A stretch of DNA of 64,000 bases from Bradyrhizobium ontarionense (GCF_021088345.1 NZ_CP088156.1:6262001-6326000), one strand, 5' to 3'; positions 1 through 10,456 are shown, counted from the first letter of the stretch. Numbers and translations are program-made. Notes: generated by a model not told the origin, from the sequence alone.

Positions 1-1171
1 TGTCGACCTGGCCGCCGCCGAAATTGACGGCGTAGATGCCGTTCTTCACCGAGGCGATGATCTCGGCCGGGTCGCGCTCGCCGGCCAGCATGTAGGTGTT
101 GGTCATGCGGGGCATCGGCACATGGGCGTAGCCCTGGCGGCGGCCGTTGCCGGTGGGCGCCATGTTCATCAGCCGCGCGTTCTGGCGGTCCTGCATGTAG
201 CCTGTCAGGATGCCGTCCTCGATCAGCACGGTGCGGCTGGTCGGCGTGCCCTCGTCGTCGATCGACAGCGAGCCGCGGCGTGACGACATGGTGCCGTCAT
301 CGACCACGGTGACGCCCTTGGCTGCGACGGGCTTGCCGAGCAGCCCTGCGAAGGCCGAGGTCTTCTTGCGGTTGAAGTCGCCTTCCAGGCCGTGGCCGAC
401 CGCTTCGTGCAGCATCACGCCTGGCCAGCCGGCCCCCAACACCACGTCCATCTCGCCGGCGGGGGCGGGGACGGATTCCAGATTGACCAGCGCTTCGCGC
501 AGCGCGCCGTCGGCCGCCTCGCGCCATGCCTTGGTCTCGATGAAGCGCGCATAGGGCTCGCGCCCTCCATAGCCCTTGCTGCCGCTCTCCTGGCGGTCGC
601 CCTGGCCGGCGACCACGGAAACGTTGACGCGCACCAGCGGGCGGATGTCGCGATAGCTCTCGCCGTCGGGCCGCAGGATTTCCACCACCTGCCAGGTCGC
701 GCCCAGGCTCACCGTCACCTGGCGAATGCGCGGATCCTTGTCGCGCAGATAGGCGTCGATCTCGCCGAGCAGCTTGACCTTGCTCTCGAAGCCCGGCGCA
801 TCGAGCGGATTGTCGTCGCCATAGAGGCGGACATTGGTGTGCGGCGGGGGGCTTGCGAACGTGCCGGAATAGCCGCCCCTGACAGCGCTGACCGCATCGG
901 CCGCGCGCATCAAGGCGGGCAGCGACACGTCGGAGGAATGCGCATAGCCGACCGCGTCGTCCTTCACGGCGCGCAGGCCGAATCCCTGGCTCGTATCGTA
1001 GGTCGCCTGCTTGAGCCGGCCGTTGTCGAAGGTCAGCGCCTCGGTCTGGCTGTATTCGAAGAACAGTTCGCCGTCGTCGGCGCCGGCCAGGCCGCGCGCG
1101 ACCTCGCTCTGGACGGCGTCACGATCCAGATTGGCGCGTTCGAGCAGGGAAGTGGTGGCGGGAGTCGTCAT
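1..1171 (-). CDS. tldD: TldD metalloprotease, 5' part (3' end outside window)
   Basis: TldD/PmbA family protease subunit. With PmbA (TldE) it forms a cytoplasmic metalloprotease that degrades unfolded peptides and processes modified peptides; CcdA antitoxin and microcin B17 are the known E. coli substrates. The frame read leftwards from the ATG at 1169-1171 stays open to the window edge, giving about 390 of the usual ~475 residues. The N-terminal stretch contains the family pattern GFGLRAV. The zinc-binding HEAVGH lies near residues 255-260, followed by the Gly-rich SSRRGSLSIDDEGTP region typical of TldD. The C-terminal part is missing only because the window ends. It is divergent from the acetyltransferase gene at 1256. 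Confidence 0.93.
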   Translation of the reverse strand, partial: MTTPATTSLLERANLDRDAVQSEVARGLAGADDGELFFEYSQTEALTFDNGRLKQATYDTSQGFGLRAVKDDAVGYAHSSDVSLPALMRAADAVSAVRGGYSGTFASPPPHTNVRLYGDDNPLDAPGFESKVKLLGEIDAYLRDKDPRIRQVTVSLGATWQVVEILRPDGESYRDIRPLVRVNVSVVAGQGDRQESGSKGYGGREPYARFIETKAWREAADGALREALVNLESVPAPAGEMDVVLGAGWPGVMLHEAVGHGLEGDFNRKKTSAFAGLLGKPVAAKGVTVVDDGTMSSRRGSLSIDDEGTPTSRTVLIEDGILTGYMQDRQNARLMNMAPTGNGRRQGYAHVPMPRMTNTYMLAGERDPAEIIASVKNGIYAVNFGGGQVD

Positions 1172-1255
1172 GGGTCAATCCGTTGTCGGAGCGTTCATTC
1201 CAAGATAGTTGTTTTGACGTCGGGGCGCGAGGGGCAGGATGATTACCGAACGGAC

Positions 1256-1756
1256 ATGGTTGAGATCGTTCCCATCACGCTCGATCAGATCGAGAGCTTT
1301 CACCGCACGCTGGACTTCGTCGCGCGCGAACGACGTTATCTGTCCTTCATGCAGGCGCCACCGCTGGAGTCCACGTGCGCCTTCATCCTGAACAATATTC
1401 AGGAGGGATATCCGCAATTCGTGGCCCTCTCGGGTGGCGATGTGGTCGGCTGGTGCGATGTGACGCCCAAATCTGGGCCGATCGATGCCCGAATCGGGGT
1501 GCTCGGCATGGGTCTTTTGCCGCATTTCCGCCGCCAGGGCATCGGAACGCGGCTGATGGCCGCAGCGCTCGAGGCTGCACGACGGGCGGGCTTCTCGCGC
1601 GTCGAGCTCACGGTCTATCGCGGCAATACGAACGCGATCAGGCTGTACCAGAAGGCCGGATTCCTGCTCAAGGCGGTGCAACCGCGCGAGGCCGGCAATG
1701 ACGGCTTCGACAGAACGCTGCTGGTGATGGCCCTGGCGCTCGACGGGGCCCGCTGA
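1256..1756 (+). CDS. GNAT-family N-acetyltransferase
   Basis: A 166-residue GNAT acetyltransferase; the substrate is not predictable. The acetyl-CoA pyrophosphate-binding loop RRQGIGTRL follows the strand VLGMGLLPHF. The C-terminal pattern RGNTNAIRLYQKAGF is the usual N-x-A-h-x-h-Y-x-K-x-G-F motif. The frame is open far upstream (from 392), but that part is antisense to tldD and has no GNAT similarity, so the ATG at 1256 is chosen. No strong ribosome-binding site precedes it. It reads in the same direction as the TIR-NB-ARC gene 175 bases downstream and could be part of the same accessory module, but no overlap ties them together. Confidence 0.85.
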   Translation: MVEIVPITLDQIESFHRTLDFVARERRYLSFMQAPPLESTCAFILNNIQEGYPQFVALSGGDVVGWCDVTPKSGPIDARIGVLGMGLLPHFRRQGIGTRLMAAALEAARRAGFSRVELTVYRGNTNAIRLYQKAGFLLKAVQPREAGNDGFDRTLLVMALALDGAR

Positions 1757-1931
1757 GGCGCGATTCCGTCCGTCGTGGCCTTGCCCAGGCGATTCCGCGC
1801 CCATGACCGTGCCTGATTACCGGCAGCGTGATCCAACCTCAGATTGTTACGCTGTCCGGTCGGTCCTCTCTTGCGTGTTGTTTCGCGGCGCGTTCCACTG
1901 TGCGGATTGCGCGGGGCGGTCGGGGGACGCC

Positions 1932-4900
1932 GTGGCCGACATTTTCATCAGCCATACCAGTTCGACCGAGAATGACCGCCGCTGGGCCTTCTGGATCGGT
2001 CGCACGCTCACCGCGCTCGGCCATGTCGTCCACCTCGACGCTTGGGAGCTGAATGTCGGTGACAATATCCCGGCGTGGGTGTTCGACAGGCACGATGCCG
2101 CTGATCACATCCTCTTGGTGCTCAGCAAGGCTTACCTGCAAAGACCCTATCCGCTTTTCGAGTGGACCAGCGCGCTCCACGCATCGATCAACGGGCGGCG
2201 GAGATTCGTCCTGCCGGTGCGGATCGAGCCGATCGAGCTTCCGACCTCGCTCGCGAGCCTCAGAAGCTGCGACCTGTTCGGCGTCGGCGAGAGCGACGCC
2301 TATGCCCTGCTCGAGGCGATGTTCCGGCCCGCCGGACCGCCGCCCGCTCACGAGACTGTGTTTCCAGGCCAGCAGGACGCAGACGTCCCGAGGAACCCGT
2401 TTCCGGGGGCACGCCTGCGCGCAATCTCGAACATCAAGGTCGATGTGCCCTATCACTTTCTCGGCAGAGATCCCGATCTCAAGCGCATCGAGAAGGCGAT
2501 GATCCGGCGACAGGGCTCGGCTTCAATCGTCGTGCTCCATGGCCTGCGCGGCGTCGGTAAGACCACCCTGGCGGCAGCGTACGCCGAGGCTCGTCAACTG
2601 GACTACAGCGTGACCTGGTGGATCAATGCGGACGATGTGGTCAGCATGCGTGCCGACCTCGTGGCGCTCGGCTTGAGGCTCGGCTGGGTTTCGCCGGGAG
2701 AGGACGCCGATGCAGCCTTTGCACGGGTGCGCGACAGGCTTGCCGACGCCGACGAGCGCACGCTGCTGGTCTACGACAATGCCGGCGCCTGGAATGATCT
2801 GAAGCCGTTCGTACAGCGGAAGGGCTCTGCGCATGTCCTGGTGACCTCGAACGCGAGAGATTGGAGCGAGATCACCCGGCCGCTTCAGATCAAGGTGTGG
2901 TCTCCGGATATCGGCGCAAAATATCTCTTGGCGCGCAATGGACGTGCTGAGGACCGGACGCCGGCCGAGCGGTTGGCGGCGCGGGCGCTCGCCGACGAAT
3001 TCGGTGGGCTGCCTTTGGCCCATGTTCAGGCCGCGGCGTTCGATGCGGCGACCTCGTGCGGCTACGTCCATTATCTCGAGGAGTTCAGGAAGCGGCCGGA
3101 AATCGTGATCGAGGCCGAGACGTCCGTCGAATATTACAATGGCCGAACCATTGCCAAGACATTCGGCATGGCGATCGACGCGGCGGCCGAGCGGCATCCC
3201 GCTTCCGGGGTGCTGATCGCCTATGCCGCGCTGCTGGCGCCGGATCCGATCCCGCTCACGCTGTTCTCCGCCGCGCGCCAGGCCTTCGGCGCGCCGCTGG
3301 CCTCTCTCCACGAGCCGGAGCTCGATCAGGCCATTGCCGCGCTGCTCGCGTTCGCCCTGATCGATCGCACGCGCGTGCCTGACGAGCGCGATCCCGCCGT
3401 CGTGACCGACTGCATCCGCCTGCACCGGCTGGTCCGGCTGGTCAGTGCGTCGCGATGGAGCGAACCGTGTGGGGGCCTTCCGAGCCGTGACACGGCGCTC
3501 GATCAGCTCGTGGTGGCCTTCGGCCTCGTCTATCCGAAGGACGTCCGGCGCAGCCCGCAGGTGTGGCGGCTGTTCCCGCATATCGTCGAGGTGCTGCGCA
3601 CGCTGGTGAAGGAGAATTCCGCTGCATCCGCGCGCGCCATTCTCGACGAGTTGACGCGGCTCGTGGTGATGGCGCTGCGCGTGTCGGAGGACAAGAAGCG
3701 CGCCGGCAAGCTGATCCCGGAATATCTGGTGACGGTGCTGGGCGACTTCTATGAAATCGAGCCGCTCAAGCAGCCGATCCGGTTGCTGATCGAGAACCAT
3801 CGCGAGATCTGGCCGCGGCTGCAGGAGCAGTTCCTCGCCACCAACAATCTCGTGCTGCGCTATGCGACGGCGGGCGCGCTCGCCAGTGTGCATCTGGACG
3901 ACGCATCGATCGTGACGGCGGCGCAGTTGACCGCGTTGGTGAAGCACCGCGGCCTCAACGAGTTCGAGGTCGGCGGCTATGCGCTGGCACAGGTCTATGC
4001 GTACGCGCCTGAACGCATCGATCCCGCGGTGCTGGCGGCATGGGCCGGTCGCACCGAATACACCGGCCGGGCGATCCTCGGACATCTGCTCATCAACCTG
4101 GCGCTGCGGCGACCGGTCGTCTTCGATCAGCATGAGCCGGCCGGCAGCGCCGGCTTATGGCAGCCGGTGTGGGATTTCCACCAGATCGATATCGACACGA
4201 TCGAGGCCATTGGCCTCTTTCGGGCGGTGCCGCGATGTCCACCGTCCAGCACGGCCAGCAACGCTGTCCGGGCGGACTTCGACGACCTCGTCGCGGTCGA
4301 GGCCGCCATCGCTGACTTCCTTGCGGCGGCGCGCAGTGTCCCGATCGTCCGGATCATGGCGGACTATTGGGAACTCGGCCGGAACGTCGATCTGATCGCG
4401 GAGGCGGAGGACGCATTGGCCGGGCTGACGATCGCGGATCTCGGCGAGCTCATGCGCCTGCTGTTCAGCCACCCGGTCTGGCTGGTGGGCGAAACGGCCG
4501 CGTCGACGCTGGCGCGGCTGATCGAGGCTGAATCCAGGCTCCTGGAGGTGGTCGAGGCCCTGCTCGATATCCCGGCCTGGCGGGTGCGCTACGGCGCCTC
4601 CGAGGCGGCCTTCATCCTCAGCGAAAAGCATCCCGGTCCGTTCCTGCGTGCGGTGCGGCGCTTCTACAGCGACCCCAATTGCCGCCTGCGCGGGCTGTGC
4701 GCTGAGAATCTCGGTTCGTTCATCCTGAAGGCCGATGCTGCGGCGCGGGTGGCTCTGCTGTCCGACTTCAAGCCCGCCTATGACGCTTGGCTGGGCGACG
4801 AGGACTGCTACGTGCTCGAGCACGTCTTCCATTTCATCGGCACGCTGCATCGGCGAGGGCTCGACGTGGCCGCGCTGCTGCCCGCACAGCTCTCGCGTTT

Positions 4901-5042
4901 GCTGGCGGGCGCCGGACAATGGTACAGCTGGGATCGCAGCCGGTTTCTGTGTCATCTTGAGGCTCGCAAGGCGGTGCTGCGCGCCGCTGACGGCCGCTCG
5001 GCAGGCGATCCCTGCGTGAAGGGGAGAGGGCAGGGTGCCTGA
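1932..5042 (+). CDS. TIR - NB-ARC - helical repeat protein (NLR-like STAND ATPase)
   Basis: A 1036-residue protein with three parts. Residues 3-130 are a TIR domain: it opens ADIFISHTS, has the DAWELNVGD segment, and carries a Glu (E77, in LFEW) where NADase TIRs have their catalytic Glu. Residues ~175-400 are an NB-ARC STAND ATPase: FLGRD entry, Walker A GLRGVGKTT (K210), Walker B LLVYD (D282), sensor VLVTSNARDW and GLPLA at 359-363. The remaining ~600 residues look like a helical HEAT-type solenoid, for example VRYGASEAAFIL and LRGLCAENLGSFIL. The frame is open back to ATG 1803, but those 43 residues look non-coding, so the GTG at 1932 directly before the TIR strand is preferred. Family knowledge: TIR domains cleave NAD+ and STAND ATPases oligomerise on sensing a ligand. 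A role in phage defence is inferred. Confidence 0.88.
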   Translation: MADIFISHTSSTENDRRWAFWIGRTLTALGHVVHLDAWELNVGDNIPAWVFDRHDAADHILLVLSKAYLQRPYPLFEWTSALHASINGRRRFVLPVRIEPIELPTSLASLRSCDLFGVGESDAYALLEAMFRPAGPPPAHETVFPGQQDADVPRNPFPGARLRAISNIKVDVPYHFLGRDPDLKRIEKAMIRRQGSASIVVLHGLRGVGKTTLAAAYAEARQLDYSVTWWINADDVVSMRADLVALGLRLGWVSPGEDADAAFARVRDRLADADERTLLVYDNAGAWNDLKPFVQRKGSAHVLVTSNARDWSEITRPLQIKVWSPDIGAKYLLARNGRAEDRTPAERLAARALADEFGGLPLAHVQAAAFDAATSCGYVHYLEEFRKRPEIVIEAETSVEYYNGRTIAKTFGMAIDAAAERHPASGVLIAYAALLAPDPIPLTLFSAARQAFGAPLASLHEPELDQAIAALLAFALIDRTRVPDERDPAVVTDCIRLHRLVRLVSASRWSEPCGGLPSRDTALDQLVVAFGLVYPKDVRRSPQVWRLFPHIVEVLRTLVKENSAASARAILDELTRLVVMALRVSEDKKRAGKLIPEYLVTVLGDFYEIEPLKQPIRLLIENHREIWPRLQEQFLATNNLVLRYATAGALASVHLDDASIVTAAQLTALVKHRGLNEFEVGGYALAQVYAYAPERIDPAVLAAWAGRTEYTGRAILGHLLINLALRRPVVFDQHEPAGSAGLWQPVWDFHQIDIDTIEAIGLFRAVPRCPPSSTASNAVRADFDDLVAVEAAIADFLAAARSVPIVRIMADYWELGRNVDLIAEAEDALAGLTIADLGELMRLLFSHPVWLVGETAASTLARLIEAESRLLEVVEALLDIPAWRVRYGASEAAFILSEKHPGPFLRAVRRFYSDPNCRLRGLCAENLGSFILKADAAARVALLSDFKPAYDAWLGDEDCYVLEHVFHFIGTLHRRGLDVAALLPAQLSRLLAGAGQWYSWDRSRFLCHLEARKAVLRAADGRSAGDPCVKGRGQGA

Positions 5043-5556
5043 TCGAGACCTGACGATCAGCTGGTGCGGCGACATCGAACGGGCGGGCGAGCTCGCTGCC
5101 TTTTTCGCCGGCCATGTCGGTCCCGCCTATGTATCGCACAGCGAGCTGCAGGGCGGGCGGGCGCTCGGGCCCGGACGCTGGCGGGACGATCTTCCCGCGG
5201 TACTGGAGGCGGAGCTCCGCGCGCGCTTGCGGCAGGCGGGTGTTGGCGCGCCAGGGCGTAGCGGTCAGGCCGTCCTGGTGGCCGAGCTGGACGGCGAGCT
5301 CGTCGGCCTGTCGATCGTGACCTTTGCCGGGCAGGCGCCGGTGCCATTCGCCGTCGTCGAGGACATGATCGTCAGCCCGGCCATGCGCAGCCGTGGCATT
5401 GGCAAGGCGATGCTTGACTGGATCGCCACGGAGGCGAGGTCGCGGACCATCGCACGGCTGTTCCTGGAGAGCGGCATCGACAACAAGCGGGCACACCACC
5501 TGTTCGAGCAGGAGGGGTTTCGCACCGTCTCCGTCGTCATGATGCGGTCACTGTAG
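5035..5556 (+). CDS. GNAT-family N-acetyltransferase overlapping the TIR-NB-ARC gene
   Basis: A 173-residue GNAT acetyltransferase. Visible motifs: VVEDMIVSPAMRSRGIGKAM (acetyl-CoA loop RSRGIGKA) and the C-terminal NKRAHHLFEQEGF. The GTG start at 5035 lies eight bases inside the end of the TIR-NB-ARC gene (stop 5040-5042) and is preceded by a good ribosome-binding site, GGGAGAGGG. The two genes are therefore probably translationally coupled, and the product may act with the sensor, for example as modifier, regulator or immunity factor. That link is inference from overlap alone. Alternatively it is a housekeeping acetyltransferase left next to an inserted gene. Confidence 0.87.
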   Translation: MPDRDLTISWCGDIERAGELAAFFAGHVGPAYVSHSELQGGRALGPGRWRDDLPAVLEAELRARLRQAGVGAPGRSGQAVLVAELDGELVGLSIVTFAGQAPVPFAVVEDMIVSPAMRSRGIGKAMLDWIATEARSRTIARLFLESGIDNKRAHHLFEQEGFRTVSVVMMRSL

Positions 5557-5564
5557 CGCCCCGA

Positions 5565-6194
5565 TCAGGGCAGCTTGTCGAAGCCGTCGGCGAGGCCGTT
5601 GAGGCTCAGCGGGAAGCCGATACCCTCCTCCGGGGTCTCGAAAATGATGAAGGTCGCGGTCTTGGCGGTCTTGAGCTGGCCGAGCAGCTTTTCGTCCATG
5701 ACCACCTCGGCGACGCAGCCATTGGGCAGGCAGCGGACGAAGCCGGCGCGGCCGACATCCTGGTTGTCGAGCTTGAGGCCGAGGCCGGACGGCAGCAGCA
5801 CGCCGAGCGGCGCCACGACGCGCATCAGCCGGCTCTTCTGGTCGGCGGTCTTGAGCATGATCACGGTCAGGCCGGCGTTGGAGCGGTCCTCGGCTACCAC
5901 GCTCTGGATCAGCGCGCATTGCTCGCTCTGCGCGCCCGGCGGCGTATCGCAGCGAATCTGCCAGTCACCGTGCACCGAGCGCACTGCGCCCTGCGCCAGC
6001 GCAGAACCCGGCATGGCGATTGTCGTCGCCAGTGCGGCCGCCACCACGGCTGCGACAGCGGCCCAGCCGGCAACGCCGTGGGTGAGTCGCGCGAGACCAG
6101 CGTTCAACGGGCGCAAACGGCGCGAGTCGTTCGCAGCTGGGCTCGACGTGTCAGCTGTCTTGTCCGTTGAAACCCTGATCCGGGTCGGTGCCAT
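5565..6194 (-). CDS. Invasion-associated locus B (IalB) family protein
   Basis: A 209-residue exported protein of the IalB family, common in Rhizobiales and named after a Bartonella erythrocyte-invasion factor; its biochemical role is unknown. After a ~45-residue Ser/Arg-rich N-terminus comes a hydrophobic segment (WAAVAAVVAAALATTIAM) ending in SALAQ, a signal peptide or anchor. The mature domain shows HGDWQIRCDTPPG, EQCALIQ, LPLG-like core strands, and conserved cysteines (FVRCLPNGC). The ATG at 6192-6194 is preceded by AGGAAATTGTC, a good ribosome-binding site, although the frame is open to 6416. It ends ten bases from the stop of the convergent GNAT gene. Confidence 0.85.
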   Translation of the reverse strand: MAPTRIRVSTDKTADTSSPAANDSRRLRPLNAGLARLTHGVAGWAAVAAVVAAALATTIAMPGSALAQGAVRSVHGDWQIRCDTPPGAQSEQCALIQSVVAEDRSNAGLTVIMLKTADQKSRLMRVVAPLGVLLPSGLGLKLDNQDVGRAGFVRCLPNGCVAEVVMDEKLLGQLKTAKTATFIIFETPEEGIGFPLSLNGLADGFDKLP

Positions 6195-6665
6195 GACAAT
6201 TTCCTGTGGGTGATCTGCGCGTCCGACGCCATGATACGGCAATGATGGCGCCATGAGGACAGCGTCACCAGCGTACGGCACGAAACCATATGAAATATGG
6301 CCGCACCCGGTGGCGCTGCCGCTGCTCGCCGAATCAGCCTCGCAAACGGCCGTGTTCCGTTGCGTACATCGCAAGGAACGGCTGTCAAGCGCTCGTTGTC
6401 GGCGAAATCGCGCCATGCAGCAATTTCCCGGAAAATACGCCTGTCGCCGCAGATCGCGCCGCGTGCGAAATCCGGCTCAAGACTGCATTGCGATAGATCA
6501 AGAATTATGGTTTGAGAAGAAAGATTTCGTCATTCCAGTGAACTGGCCCAGGTGCTTTTCTATGCGTCCGCCCGAAGGCCAATTGTCAGGAGAGCGGATC
6601 GTACGGCGCACCGTCTGAAACGGGTTGTGCGCTGAGGGGGAAAGTTCTGAAGGGAGCGCGACGAC
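6195..6665. other. Intergenic region upstream of ctaC
   Basis: This stretch holds no convincing gene; short open frames here lack codon bias and homology cues. It must carry the promoters of the IalB gene (leftwards) and the cta cluster (rightwards). The only motif that stands out is the FixK/FNR-like box at 6488-6501. Confidence 0.6.
6488..6501 (+). promoter_or_regulatory. Possible FixK/FNR-type box upstream of ctaC
   Basis: TTGC-N6-TCAA matches the rhizobial FixK2 half-site consensus TTG(A/C)-N6-(T/G)CAA and lies 165 bases before the ctaC start. The consensus is loose, so several matches are expected by chance in a window of this size. Confidence 0.3.
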
Positions 6666-7505
6666 ATGAAGATGTCGAAAGGCCAATTGAGTGCCTGGTT
6701 GCTGGGCTTGGCCGTGGCGGGCATGACGCTCGTGTGGGGTGGATCGGCGTCTGCGGAATCGGGGCAGCCCGCGCCGTGGGAATACAAGCTGCAGGAGGCC
6801 GCGACGCCGGTGATGGAGAACATCACCTGGTTCCATGGTCTGCTCCTGACGATCATCACCATCATCACGCTGTTCGTGCTGGCGCTGCTCATCGCCGTGG
6901 TCGTGAAGTTCAACGCCCGCGCCAATCCGGTGCCGTCGCAGACCACGCACAACACGCTGATCGAGGTGGCGTGGACGCTGATCCCGGTGCTGATCCTGGT
7001 CATGATCGCGGTGCCGTCGTTCCGCCTCCTGTTCCTCGAGCTCGACGTGCCGAACGCCGATCTCACCATCAAGGCCACCGGCAAGCAGTGGTACTGGAGC
7101 TACGCCTATCCCGACAACGGCAAGTTCGAGTTCGACTCGCTGATGGCGCAGGACAAGAAGCCGCGCCTGCTCGCCGTCGACAATGAGATGGTCGTGCCGG
7201 TCAACAAGGTGGTCCGGGTGCAGACCACGGGCGCCGACGTGATCCACTCGTGGGCGATCCCGTCGTTCGGCGTCAAGATTGACGCCATTCCCGGCCGCCT
7301 CAACGAGACCTGGTTCAAGGCGACCAAGGTCGGCATGTATTACGGCCAGTGCTCGGAGCTGTGCGGCAAGGACCACGCCTACATGCCGATCGCTGTGCGC
7401 GTCGTCAGCGACCAGGAGTTCACCGCCTGGGTCGAGGACGCCAAGAAGAAGTACGCCAGCGCGCCCACGAGCAGCTACGCGTCGGCTGCAGGGCTGTCGC
7501 AGTAA
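6666..7505 (+). CDS. ctaC: Cytochrome c oxidase subunit II (aa3 type)
   Basis: 279-residue subunit II of the proton-pumping aa3 cytochrome c oxidase, which accepts electrons from cytochrome c at its periplasmic CuA centre. An N-terminal signal or anchor (residues ~8-30) is followed by two membrane helices (~55-80 and ~95-115, the latter before LELDVPNADL). The aromatic electron-entry motif GKQWYWSYAYP is present. CuA ligands are visible: His in DVIHSW, then CSELCGKDHAYM supplying two Cys, Glu, His and Met. First gene of the cta cluster, with 68 bases to ctaD. Confidence 0.97.
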   Translation: MKMSKGQLSAWLLGLAVAGMTLVWGGSASAESGQPAPWEYKLQEAATPVMENITWFHGLLLTIITIITLFVLALLIAVVVKFNARANPVPSQTTHNTLIEVAWTLIPVLILVMIAVPSFRLLFLELDVPNADLTIKATGKQWYWSYAYPDNGKFEFDSLMAQDKKPRLLAVDNEMVVPVNKVVRVQTTGADVIHSWAIPSFGVKIDAIPGRLNETWFKATKVGMYYGQCSELCGKDHAYMPIAVRVVSDQEFTAWVEDAKKKYASAPTSSYASAAGLSQ

Positions 7506-7531
7506 CGCGCGGGGACGAAACGCGAGATTGA

Positions 7532-9187
<1,656 letters not shown>

Positions 9188-9333
9188 GCCCGGCTGCTAC
9201 GACGCGGTGCCGCTCTCCGGCGCCGCGTCGACGTCTCCCGGCCGGCGTGTCCTGCGGCACGCCGACCGGTCCTTGAAGCGAAGCCCCGAAGCGGCATGCT
9301 TCTGAACCGTTTGAATTGAAGTCTGGATTCGTC

Positions 9334-10272
9334 GTGTCGGTCATTGATCAGAACGCCATTGCCGTCGGCCCGCGGATTTCCGAGGCCGATGTCGGCGATT
9401 ATCTCGCGCTCTTGAAGCCGCGGGTGATGTCGCTCGTGATCTTCACGGCGCTGGTCGGTCTTCTGATCGCCCCCGGCCATTTCCACCCCGTGCTGGCGAT
9501 CACCTCGCTCTTGTGCATCGCGGTCGGCGCCGGCGCCTCCGGCGCGCTGAACATGGCTCTGGAAGGCGACATCGATGCGCTGATGTCGCGCACCTGCAAC
9601 CGGCCGATCCCGCGTGGCCGCATCACCCGCTCCGAGGCGCTCGCCTTCGGCACCACGCTGTCGTTCTTCTCCGTGATGACGCTGGGCATCCTCGTCAACT
9701 GGTATGCCGGGGCGCTGCTCGCCTTCACGATCTTCTTCTACGTCGTGATCTACACGCTGTGGCTGAAGCGCTGGACCGCGCAGAACATCGTCATCGGCGG
9801 CGCCGCCGGCGCGCTGCCGCCAGTCGTGGCCTGGGTCGCGGCGACCGGCTCGATCGCGCCGGAGCCGCTCTGGCTGTTCCTGACCATCTTCTTCTGGACG
9901 CCGCCGCATTTCTGGGCACTGGCGCTGTTCCGCAGCGACGATTACGCCCGCGCCGGCGTGCCGATGCTCCCCGTCGTCGCCGGGCCCGACGCGACCCGGC
10001 TGCAGATCCTGCTCTACACAATCGTGCTGGTCGCGGTCGCTGCTGCGCCCTGGCCGCTCGGCTATTTCGACGCCGTGTATGGCGTCGTCTCGCTGGCGCT
10101 CGGCGCCGGGATGATGTGGCTGGCGATCGAGGTGTTCCGCAAGCGCGAGCGCAGCGCCTCGCTGCGCGCCAACCGCAAGCTGTTCGCTTTCTCCATCCTG
10201 TATCTGTTCGCGCTGTTCGCGACGCTCGGGCTCGAAGCCGTCGCGCGCATGATCGCGCCGCTGATCTGGTAG
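9334..10272 (+). CDS. ctaB: Protohaem IX farnesyltransferase (haem O synthase)
   Basis: 312-residue UbiA-superfamily prenyltransferase in the inner membrane. It adds farnesyl to haem B to make haem O, the precursor of the haem A needed by CtaD. The UbiA prenyl-diphosphate motif appears as NMALEGDID plus [10 protein letters not shown] in the first loop; several hydrophobic helices follow. The frame extends to TTG 9316, but GTG 9334 gives the usual N-terminus (VSVIDQNAI) seen in relatives. It sits between ctaD and the small cta ORF. Confidence 0.95.
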   Translation: MSVIDQNAIAVGPRISEADVGDYLALLKPRVMSLVIFTALVGLLIAPGHFHPVLAITSLLCIAVGAGASGALNMALEGDIDALMSRTCNRPIPRGRITRSEALAFGTTLSFFSVMTLGILVNWYAGALLAFTIFFYVVIYTLWLKRWTAQNIVIGGAAGALPPVVAWVAATGSIAPEPLWLFLTIFFWTPPHFWALALFRSDDYARAGVPMLPVVAGPDATRLQILLYTIVLVAVAAAPWPLGYFDAVYGVVSLALGAGMMWLAIEVFRKRERSASLRANRKLFAFSILYLFALFATLGLEAVARMIAPLIW

Positions 10273-10279
10273 GGGGCGT

Positions 10280-10456
10280 ATGGCAAACGCAATGGCCGAG
10301 CATAATGAGCCGGATGGCATCGTCCTCACCGAGGCGCAGCTGCGCAGCCGCCGCCGGCGCTCGATCGCGATTGCGCTCGCGCTCGGCGTGCTCGTGGTGC
10401 TGTTCTTCGCGGTGACCATGGTGAAGGGCCCCGCCGTGCTGAAGCGGCCGATGTGA
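10280..10456 (+). CDS. Small membrane protein of the cta cluster (CoxF/CtaF-like)
   Basis: 58 residues. An acidic-to-neutral N-terminus ([15 protein letters not shown]) is followed by one membrane helix (residues ~29-48) and a short basic tail. ATG 10280 lies seven bases after the ctaB stop with GGGGG before it, and the stop TGA (10454-10456) shares a base with the next ATG, so it is clearly translated in the operon. Proteins of this size between ctaB and ctaG in rhizobia are annotated CoxF or CtaF; no function is established from sequence. It is shorter than common gene-calling cut-offs and easily missed. Confidence 0.8.
   Translation: MANAMAEHNEPDGIVLTEAQLRSRRRRSIAIALALGVLVVLFFAVTMVKGPAVLKRPM

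Noticed and set aside
392..1255. Long plus-strand open frame before the first GNAT gene
   Set aside because: Antisense to tldD, whose motifs are clear on the minus strand; no protein-like features. The GNAT starts at 1256.
1803..1931. Earlier ATG start for the TIR-NB-ARC gene
   Set aside because: The extra 43 residues are Cys/Arg-rich and unlike any TIR N-terminus; GTG 1932 sits directly before the first TIR strand.
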